Shown here in pieces: positions 55,316-64,000 of a stretch of 64,000 bases of DNA. The number at the start of each line of letters is the position of its first letter. Positions within the stretch are counted from its first letter, which is position 1. Below the pieces are notes generated by a model. It was not told the DNA's origin and made no database searches. It worked only from the letters and a program-made list of their open reading frames with translations. The position numbers and the translations under genes are program-made. The DNA comes from Pegoplata infirma (lineage: Eukaryota > Arthropoda > Insecta > Diptera > Anthomyiidae), in contig OY992538.1 in assembly GCA_963921195.1 (NCBI GenBank), positions 81,430,093 through 81,494,092 of the forward strand. Direction: 5' to 3'.

Positions 55316-57799
55316 CTAGTCCCAGTCGGTTGACCAATTTGAGGTCGTTATGAAACTCCTTAGATATTGAATTTTGACATCCGACAAATCAGAAAGATCG
55401 TACAGCTCCCTAGATCCCAGTGAAGCAAGTCTCTGACTAGAAAGTGCCGGGCAATGGCAAATAAAGTGTTCGATAGTTTCCAACTCCTCTTCATCCATGC
55501 AACTCCGGCAAAAGTCATTCGACGGCACATTTAACCGCTCTGCGTGCTTCCCTATAAGACAGTGTCCGGTAATTATAGAAACCATCGTCGAAATCTCTCC
55601 TCTTGGAAGCGATATCAGCTCACTTGTGCGCCGCTGATTAAGAGAAGGCCAAATCAGTCGTGTTGTCTCACACGTCCATCCATTTGCCCATCTTTGATTA
55701 GTCTCCGTCGCAGAACAAAGCCGTAGGTTTTGCTTGCAAGTTTCTAGAGGCATACCAACACATTCCAATTCTGTTGGAACCTGTAAGGTAGTTCCTAGTC
55801 TTGCAAGCTCATCGGCCTTGCAATTCCCTGTGCCCTGGGACCCATATGTGGGACCCAAATGAGTCGCTTGGCCCTCTCATTTAAAGACGTGCGGCAGTGA
55901 AGGGCAGATCTTGTTTTCAGAAACATTGAATCCAGGGACTTGACCGCGGCTTGACTGTCTGTATAGATGTTGACTGCGGTTGTAGACAAGACATTGCAGC
56001 TCAACCAGTCAGCCACTTCCTTTATTGCCAGCATCTCTGCCTGGTAAATATTGCAATGATCTGGCAATCTTCGAGCCAGGCTCAATCCAAGCTCTTCCGA
56101 ATAGACTCCAAAGCCCACTTGTTCGTGCAGCCTCGATCCATCTGTGTAAAAATTTATGGTGGCTCCACAACCCGGAATGTCCCCCATCCAAGACTCCCTG
56201 GATGGTATCATAGTGGTAAAGTGGCGCTCAAAGAGGCTCAAAGGGGGACCACAGTCCACATTTTGTGGTATTGTTATCTTCTTCAAGATCGCGCTATGGC
56301 CACAATCGCTGCTCCTCCATTGCAGCGTGCTTTTAAGTCTAATTGCGGACGCAGCCGCATACTGCCTACCCAATATGTCCAATGGTATCAGGTGAAGGAG
56401 GATTTCTAATGCAGCCGTAGGTGTAGTGCGAAGAGCACCAGTGATGCACATCGACGCCATTCTCTGTACCTTCGTGATAAAGATACAGTTCGCTTTTGTT
56501 TCTAAAGCAGGCCACCAGACAATGATTCCATACAGCAAAATTGGACGCACCACTGCTGTATAGATCCAATGAACGACTTGAGGGCTAAAACCCCATCGTT
56601 TTCCAATGGCCCTTTTACAGGAATATAAAGCAATCGTTGCTTTTCTCACCCGTTCCTCAATATTACGCCTGAAATTCAACTTCCTATCTAAAAATACTCC
56701 AAGATACTTGGCTCCATCTGAGAAGGTGATTTCAGTGCCGTCCAGAGAAATAGGATCAAAAGCAGGAATCTTATTTTTCCTTGTAAACAAAACAAGCTCT
56801 GTTTTACTTGGGTGAACTCCTAGACCACAGTTTCTTGCCCATTTAGACAGATCTTTCAGAGAACCCTGAAGAATGTCCCTCAACGTTGGCAGATGCTTCC
56901 CCTTTACCGCTATCGCGACATCGTCAGCATATGCGACAACATGACAACCACGTGCTTCTAGAGATATCAGCATTGAATTTAGTGCCAGGTTCCATAGAAG
57001 CGGCGAAAGAACACCTCCTTGTGGTGTGCCCCTATTGGCAAATCGAGATATGACGGACGCTCCCAATTCAGACGTTATACGTCTATTGGCAAGTAGCTTT
57101 TCCACCATTAAAACGATTTCACGCTTCACTCCCAGACCATACAATGCCACAATTATCGAGTCTGGGATGACATTATTAAAAGGCCCCTCAATATCAAGAA
57201 AGGCCACCAAGTGTACTCCTTTACCGAACCCAGGAAAATTTTTTGGAACAAATTCCTGGTTGAATAGATTCTTGAATACATTCTTCGGTAATCACAACAA
57301 CATTTTCTATGTAAAATAATTTTTCAAAAAAAACTACTTGCTCTAAAAAACGATTGCTTTCGGGACAATTTCAAGCAAAAATCATTGATTCTGGAATGCT
57401 AAGTAGAACCGGTTGCAGGGTAGTTTGATGCGGTCCAGAACCGATTATTTGGAATAGAAAATTTTGCTGGGAAAGCGATCTCTCGATGGTCCCAACGAGC
57501 TCATGAAGAGCTGTTTCCGTTGATCTACCCTTGCTGTATGCATGTTGCTTTGTCGAAAGCAACCTCGGGTCAATCACTCTACGCAAATATGAGTCTATCA
57601 TTCGTTCCATTGTCTTTAACAAAAAAGAAGACAGACTAATTGGTCTGAAATCCTTCGGAGCTGTGTGGGAACTTTTCCCAGCCTTCGGGATAAAGACGAC
57701 TCTGGTATCCCTCAATTTTAAAGGAATATACGACCAGTTGATGCATGCTGTGTATAGATTATACAGCAATGGGGCTATATAGTCCGACACTTGCTGCAT
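55316..57799 (-). pseudogene. LINE reverse transcriptase and RNase H, broken
   Basis: From the 5' side: the RT start (VVFIPKAGK, FRPISLSSFLLKTMER; 57799 to 57472), the CCCAG insertion, then AFLDIEGPFNN (about 57200), GTPQGGVLSPLLWNL and the catalytic YADDVA (about 56935). The RT thumb, RNase H FYTDGSR, YQAEMLAI and NIYTDSQAAVKSL follow (to about 55930). A frameshift near 55846 falls inside the WVP..H block, after which ADELARLG and the zinc-binding CRSCMDEEELETIEHFICHC continue to the stop at 55316. The endonuclease is missing. Catalytic RT Asp residues are retained. Confidence 0.9.
57229..57471. mobile_element. CCCAG-ended element, copy 3 (2-bp target AA)
   Basis: The ends CCCAGGAAAATTTTTTGGAAC and AAAATTTTGCTGGG interrupt the RT frame between the GTIERSLS and VAFLDIEG segments. 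AA flanks both sides (57227-57228, 57472-57473). The GAACCGATTATTTGG motif near the right end matches copy 1 at 13497-14215. Confidence 0.8.
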
Positions 57800-58741
57800 C
57801 TCAGCCGATTCTGCTATACTTTGTTTAACAATATTTATAAAATAATTTTTTAAAGAAAATTTTGTTGTAAATACGATGAGATTTATCCTGAAAAAATCAG
57901 ATAAAAATTGGCAGAGATGTGATAAGTTTTCTAAAAAAGAAAATTAAGATTTTACTGGAATAAATTCATGATAAAGGGTCATGTATAATATTTTGTAAGG
58001 TTTTTGGCGCGCTGAATTCGAATTTGACCTTGAAATCACTCTATCGCATTAGGTTTTTGAGATAACAAGATATGTTAAATATCTCAAAAACCTGACGCGA
58101 TAGAGCAATATTAAGGCCAAATTCGGATTCAGCGCGCCAAAAACCTTTAAAAGTATTTACATGAACCTTTATCATAAATTTATTTGTTTTCCTGGATTGT
58201 CCGAACGGCGATTTCATGCTAAATCTTGATTTTCTTTTTTAGAAAAATTATCAAAACTCTGTCAATTGTTATTTGATTTTTTCGAAATAAAGCTCGTCGT
58301 ATTAAAAATTAAATTTTCTTTAATAATACGTTTATAAATATAAATACTGTTGAACGAACTATAGCAGAAAAAAATCGATAAACTCAAAAAATTTTCAAAA
58401 AATACCCAACAAATTAGGTATTGTTGGAAAAATAAATACATATTTTTCTTATATGTACCAATATATATCTTTCTTATATAGACCAATTCACACACATGAA
58501 AAGCCCTATACTTTTTCTATCTAAAACAGTTACAAAATTGAAAATTGGTTGAGTAGTTTCTGAGTTACACGTGGCTTATTGACAAAAATCCCAAAAAATC
58601 GTTTTTTGACAATAACTTTAAAATTTGAGGGTGTCTGGCAAGTTTGATGGACATTTTTGCGATCTTTTCGACGAGACCTACAACCTACACTAGCACATTT
58701 GGAAAGTATATTCGATTTTTTTTTGTAGCACAGTGTAATTA

Positions 58742-61700
58742 TTAAGGGTATTCACAGGTAACACAAGTTTTGTTTTAAAGTTATTTTTACAATTTTTTTT
58801 TTTGCATTTTTAAATAAAATTTTATTATAAAAAAGTGTTTTTTTATAAACTGTGACTATTCTTAATAAATCTAAAAGTTGTTAGTTGAAATCACGATAAA
58901 TGTATACCTTTCCCTGATATTTATAAAGAAAAATATACAATTACAAGTAAAACATTTAAGTTATAATTTTATTTTTTTTTAAACACTAGACATAAAGAGC
59001 TGGTTAAATTAATAAATCTTGAAACATTCAAAAGTTTGAAATTTTTTGTGAGAAAAAAATGCTTTACCTAACGGGGAGATACAGTGGGAGTCGATAAAAT
59101 AGACAAAGTTAACAATACCAACTATACTATTATTATCAAACGATTAATTTTTTGAAAACAGCTATATGTAGGTAATTTATCAAGCTTTAATTTAAGCTCA
59201 ATAGCGTCCAGATTAAGTTAATAATAAAGGTGCTACGAGGGTTGAAATCGAAAATGAAATTATTTATAGACAATTTTTAGAAATTTTTTAAAAATATTTA
59301 TAAGCGGATGTTTTTTTTTTTTTGTTTTATGGCCAGTTTCTCTATTACGAATTTTCATTTTCGTTCGTCCAAATGACATACGAAAATCAATTTGAGGTTC
59401 TGTATTGCGGATGTCATTTTAGTCGAACGAAAACGTAAAAGTTGTAATTTTTCTTCATATTTTTACGTTTCTACAACACGAATTGAAATGTCAAAAACGC
59501 CAAAACCACACGAATGAAAAGTACCATTCGTTAAGGAGTTTTTTGTGTAATATTTAACAAAATAAGTGAAAAATGTGAATTTATAACAAAAATAAGTAAT
59601 ATTAATTTATAAAATTAAAAAATGTGAATGTTTTATAACTAAATGCTTTGAAAAAAATGTATATTAAAACAAATCAGTGAAAAAAATACGAATTTGACCA
59701 ATTTATATTAACAATTTAAAAGCCACGGGTCATCATACAAATTATTGTTTTCATTTTTTTTTATTAAAATTGTATTAACTTTTTAGCTTTAATAAATGAA
59801 AAACTCTGATTTGATTATAATTGTATGTTTTTTTTTATAAACATGAAATTTGATCAGCTGTTTTCTTTAGCTGATGTGTTGATGTGCCACTTCCTTTAGT
59901 TTAGATAATTTTTGTATGAAAAAAATAAACAAAAACTAAAAAAAAAACTTTGTGGCAATACTGTAATTTGACAAATGGTCAAGACAAACGTAACTAACGA
60001 AAAAAAATAACGTAATCAAACGAAAATGTTATGGAAACTGATATCATTACGAATTCGTACGGGTAGCGTTCGTTCGTGTGTTGTTTCGTCCGTTTAACAG
60101 AAACACCATATTAAACCGCAATTTTGTATTTTTATCAATGGTCTAGTAGCTCATATTCAATTATCAAATTGTTTACAAAAAATAGGTGGTCAAAAAAATT
60201 TTAGGTTTTTAGTTTTTTTTTTATATTATTGAATGTAAACTACTAGACGACTGCTAAAAATACAAAATTTTTTATTTAAAATAAAATCAACTAACAATAA
60301 GAAATGTTTTTAAACAATTTTCTAAAAAAAATGTCTATAAATAATTTAATTTTTCAGATCGATCCTCGTATTGTTTACTTTGTCTTTAATGTAAAAAATT
60401 CTTAAGAAACGTTCCGTTTTCGACCGCAGGATGTATGCATATTAGGGCGGCAGCTATTTTGCAAAACTTCGAATTTCAAGGAGTGCCCCCCTAATTTTTT
60501 TACATTTGGCCTAAAAATGCTATGCTAAAAATTTCAGCCAAATCGCACAAAGTTAACACGAGGCGCATCGAGGTCAAAGGTCAAACACACGAAAATAACC
60601 ACATTTTGATGAAAAACATTGAATAAATGTTGTTGTTTTTTAAATATATTGTTAAAAAGTGGTACACGAGTTGTTTTTAGTATAAGAAGATATATTAAAA
60701 AGGTTTGGGTTTTCAAAAATTAACCCTTGTAAGCCTTTCGGGGTCAAAATGAATGACCCCTAAAACACGAAAATCAGCCCAAATTTTCTAATTTTATGGA
60801 AAACGATATTTACACTTAAAAAATTATGTTTTTAACTGTTTGTAGTTTATTTTAAAAATTTTACGTTTAGTCGTTTTTAAAAGTAAAAACATTTGTTTGA
60901 TCTTCAGTTTTTATTAATGACTACTTCTGTCTTTTGTTTCAAAAATAACACACTAAAAAATAAAGACTTTCATTAACATTTAATTTTTAAAGTCATTTAT
61001 TTTTGTTCTGTAAGTAAAAACTACTGATTATTCTTAAAATTTTTAATGATTTGTGTAAGTATTTTTTTTTAAATTGTTGGTATTTTTTAATGAAATATCA
61101 TAAGTTTTTACCTACACAAGTAGGTTATTTTTTTGTAGAAAAAAAAGTTCAAAAAATTATTTATAGAAATATGAAAACATGTTTGTATCAAGGGACTTTG
61201 GCAAGATCCGTTTCATGGTAAGGTCAAAAATTTGCATTATACTTGGCGTGGTTTTCAAAACTGATATTTTTGATTTTTTTTTTTAATTTTCTTAAACAAA
61301 ATTAAGAAAAATGCTGAAAAACCACAGAATCTTATAAAATATATGTTAACATATAAAAAAAAATATTTTTTGGGGATATCCCTCGGATAGTTTGGCGGGG
61401 GCATCGATTTAAACTCAGCGTATTTCGAGGAAAATGCCTTTTTTGCCAACAATTTACTCAATATGGAAAAATTTGGTAAATATTTTAAAATTTCACGAAG
61501 TAAGGGCCACAAATTATTAAAATCAATGTTAGACTTTAACCCTAAAAGTTTTAAAAAAATGGAATAATATTAACCCGGTTCTTATTCAGGTCAAAGGGAA
61601 AATTTTGGGATATTTAGTGTTTTTTTTTAGAAAAAGGCACCTAAATATGAAATGTTAATTGCGAATTTTTATAAAACTTGATATAATTATTGTATATAAT

Positions 61701-61949
61701 TATTGTAAAACTGAATATAACTATTGTGCAAGGTCAGAAAAATAACTCTTTTGAAAAATAAGTCTTTTTATAAAAAAATCGAAAAAAAAATCTTTGTTCA
61801 TATATGGGTTAATTAAAAAAAAATATCTGACCTAGCACAATGCTTATACCAAATTTTATAGAAATCGAATAAAATATATTAAGAATTTTTAATGTGCTGT
61901 GCCATCTTTTATGGGTTAATTAAAAAAAAAAACTTATTATTTTTCTGAC
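58742..61949. other. No gene; several palindromes and a truncated MITE
   Basis: An inverted pair around 59225-59290 and 60320-60375 (ATTTATAGACAATTTT and AATGTCTATAAAT) encloses a CGAACGAAAACG-rich part (59340-60100). A hairpin with about 40-bp arms lies at 60119-60268 (AATTTTGTATTTTTA and TAAAAATACAAAATT). At 60813-61197 a truncated copy of the 1582-2389 MITE lies in inverse orientation, without its tRNA-like part. Text near 60530-60600 is R3-like. No ORF is credible. Confidence 0.5.
60813..61197 (-). mobile_element. Truncated copy of the 1582-2389 MITE
   Basis: TA and CACTTAAAAAATTATG mark one end; the following 380 bp are the reverse complement of about 2000-2389 (shared CCTACACAAGTAGGTTATTT and ACTTTCATTAACATTTAAT). 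The homology stops at GTATCAAGGGAC, just where the tRNA-like stretch would begin. Confidence 0.75.
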
Positions 61950-62815
61950 ATCGCAGAAAAAGTATCAGATTCTGAGACAATTTTCCTATAGAAAAAGTCT
62001 CAGATTCTCAGACAATTTCCTATAAAAAAAAGTCTCAGATTCTCAAACATTTTTCCTATAGAAAAAGTCTCAGATTCTCAGACATTTTTCCTATAGAAAA
62101 GTCTCAGATTCTGAAACTTTTTCTATCATTTTTTTTTTTTTCTATAGAAAAATGTCTCAGAATCTGAGACTTTTTCTATGGAAAAATGTCTCAGAATCTG
62201 AGATATTTCTTATATAAAATGTCTCAGATTCTGAGAATTTTTTTTCTATACGAATAGATTCTGAGACCTTTTTCTATAGGAAAAACATTTTAGAATCTGA
62301 GACTTTTTCTATAGGTAAAATGTCTAGAAAAAGTCTCAGATTGTGAGACATTTTTCCTATTGAAAATTCTCAGATTCTGAGACATTTTTCTTATAGATTC
62401 TGAGAATTTTTTTTCTATACGATTAGATTCTGAGACCTTTTTCTCTAGGAAAAATATTTTAGAATCTGAGACTTTTTCTATAGGTAAAATGTCTAGAAAA
62501 AGTCTCAGATTTTGAGACATTTTTCCTATAGAAAAAGTCTCAGACTCTGAAACATTTTTTTTATAGAAAAAGTCCCAGATTCTGGAACATTTTTTTATAG
62601 AAAAGTTTTAGATTCTGAGACATTTTTTGATAGAAAAAGTCTCAGATTCTGAGACATTTTTCCTATCAAAAAAGTCTCAGATTCTTAGACATTTTTCATA
62701 GAGAAAAAGTCTCAGATTCTGAGAGATTTTTTCTATAGAAAAAGTCTCAGATTCTGAGAAATTTTTCCTATAGAACAAGTCTCAGATTCTGAGATATTTA
62801 TTCTATAGAAAAAGT
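61950..62815. repeat. Palindromic minisatellite (CTATAG / TCAGATTCTGAGA), locus 2
   Basis: Same unit as 19790-20695: TTTTTCCTATAGAAAAAGTC followed by TCAGATTCTGAGACA, about 35 bp, some 25 copies with degenerate and shortened units. Two larger duplicated blocks (about 62225-62330 and 62400-62500) share CGAWTAGATTCTGAGACC. Minus-strand ORFs here are repeat artefacts. Confidence 0.85.
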
Positions 62816-63362
62816 CCTATTTCACTCAAACCTATTTCACTCAAATGTGGTTTGTAAGTAAAATTCTAATAACGATTTTTGAATTTAAATTTCAATAAAA
62901 ATTTACTTTTTTTCTCAAATTTAATCAGGCATTTCTAAATTTCGATTGGAAATGTGGTTTTATAACTGAAGCAACAATAGTAACAAAAATATATTTTAAT
63001 TTAAATAGAATTTAAATTAAATTGCATAAAACAAAATTCTCTGCAAATTTTAGTTTACAAAATTTTTAGTTTCATTTAATTAGGAAAACTCTATCAAATG
63101 TAATTTTACACACATACACTCCCATATATAAACAAATATAACTTAAACGCAAAATGAATTCAGTTTAATTTAAAATTTAGTTTTGAATTTATCAGATAAG
63201 AAATTGTGTCTACATAATTTTAGTTATTAAGAACAAAAATAAATGAAAAATAAATTGCAAAGTTATAATTAGAAAATTTAAATTAAGAAATAAAAAAAGA
63301 GTTTTAAGTGTATAAATGAAAAAAAAAATAGTTTCTTTTTGTGCAAAGCAGGGGTAAGTACA
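62816..63362. other. No gene seen
   Basis: AT-rich DNA with CCTATTTCACTCAAA duplicated at 62817-62845 at the edge of the minisatellite. No credible ORF. Confidence 0.4.
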
Positions 63363-63655
63363 TACAAAATAAATTCTGAGTCCAATCAGTAGAAAAATCT
63401 GCTGAAATAAACCCATTTGGAGCCACATGAAAAATATGCTAATTTTAGCAGACCCCATTTACTAAATATCTGTCATCGTTATCTAGGTGAAATCAGCAGA
63501 GAAATCTGTCGCGGCAGCAGAGAAATCGACTAATTTTAGCTGAAAAATATGCTGATTTCAGCATATTTTCTGCTGAAATTACGTTGAGTTTGAGCCATAT
63601 GATAAATCTGCTGATTTAAGCAGACTCAGTTTGCTAAAACTTTGTATTGTGTAAT
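63363..63655. mobile_element. CAGCAGA-family MITE, diverged partial copy
   Basis: ACAAAATAAATTCTGAGTCC, AGAAAAATCTGCTGAAAT and TTTAGCAGACCCCATTTACT follow the order of 48314-48420. The array of CAGCAGA palindromes is short, and the tRNA-like part is absent. Confidence 0.6.
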
Positions 63656-63851
63656 AAAAAATTTAGAATGGTAAAAAAACTACTTTTTTTAATCTCTTGA
63701 GTCTAAGTGCAAGACTTTGAACCAGTGAAGGGCGCGTAAGTGGATTTTTAGAGTAGTTAGTAATAGTCATGCTCACGCAAACAATAACCGAATCACAGAC
63801 ATTTTGGACCAAGATTCAATTTTATTTTTCTTTTTTGGAAAAATGTACTTT

Positions 63852-64000
63852 CACAGAAAGAATTGAAAACGAAAGTCAATCAACAAAAACGCGGATTCAA
63901 TTAATTTTTTAATTGAAACGTCTCCGATGAAGAAAATTGTTATATCAATCATCAAATTGTAGGTGATTAATTGATTTTATTTTCAATTAATCACTTTTTC
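63852..64000. mobile_element. TCAATCAACAAAAA MITE, second copy cut by the window end
   Basis: CACAGAAAGAATTG, then TCAATCAACAAAAACGCGG and CCAATCATCAAATTGTAGG-like text match 50904-51030. The remainder lies outside the window. Confidence 0.8.

Larger units (their letters stand above)
55222..57808 (-). mobile_element. 5'-truncated LOA/I-type LINE with reverse transcriptase
   Basis: It is flanked by a 10-bp duplication TTCTGCTATA (55212-55221, 57809-57818) inside R1, whose other copies show the empty site. On the minus strand the 3' end reads CTTACAACCTAACC, the same CCTAACC-type terminus as at 53486. A CCCAG element interrupts it at 57229-57471. Confidence 0.92.
54872..58735. mobile_element. 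Foldback element R1 copy 2, split by a LINE
   Basis: The left end CACAGTGCTACACTGAAAA and right end TGTAGCACAGTG are flanked by TAATTA (54866-54871, 58736-58741); that repeat is palindromic and so weak as a target duplication. Without the LINE at 55222-57808 the arms pair around a centre near 58070 (CTCAAAAACCTGACGCGATAG and complement). The right arm is about 670 bp. Non-coding. Confidence 0.75.

Overview
The window looks like intronic or intergenic DNA of a higher dipteran, probably a calyptrate fly. It is very AT-rich and full of hAT, Transib, Tc1/mariner-type and foldback DNA transposons, with 5'-truncated I/LOA-type retrotransposons, a tRNA-derived SINE and minisatellites. Species placement is inference. 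Only one host-gene candidate is convincing: a low-complexity coding stretch on the + strand at 3209-4573 with a strong splice donor inside it. A strong acceptor at 47597 could be the partner of that donor about 44 kb downstream, which would make most of the window a TE-filled intron.

Layout. 221-2453: a 13-bp TIR element with two later insertions. 3209-4573: host coding sequence. 4670-9275: a 152-bp repeat leading into a 4-kb array of a 20-bp unit. 9294-11031: a hAT element with two nested inverted repeats. 12290-20993: a foldback element split by a hAT MITE, by a CCCAG-ended element and by a 6.2-kb block. That block holds further palindromes, a Transib-like element and a palindromic minisatellite. 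23096-28463: a long-range TIR pair enclosing foldbacks and a rearranged mariner-type element. 29260-33800: SINE, retrotransposon fragment and two families of repeat-built elements. 33827-37330: nested insertions including a Transib element. 37996-39286, 39973-41996 and 42880-47120: large palindromes, the last split by a second coding Transib. 48314-51595: a retrotransposon fragment invaded by a hAT with a transposase remnant and by a TA-flanked MITE. 51601-54022: a multi-level nest whose innermost piece is an intact RNase H ORF. 54872-58735: the second copy of the 12290 foldback, split by a reverse transcriptase element. 58742-64000: palindromes, the second palindromic minisatellite locus and partial MITEs.

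The most interesting results are these. Three insertions have CAC-type termini and 5-bp target duplications as expected of Transib, the transposon relatives of RAG1, and two of them keep RAG1/Transib-like protein remnants. tRNA-like sequences with A and B boxes (some followed by T-runs) sit inside several otherwise DNA-transposon-like elements. The nesting order can be resolved because many insertions have exact target duplications or an uninterrupted relative elsewhere in the window. All coordinates were read by eye; repeat-family edges without a stated target duplication are approximate.
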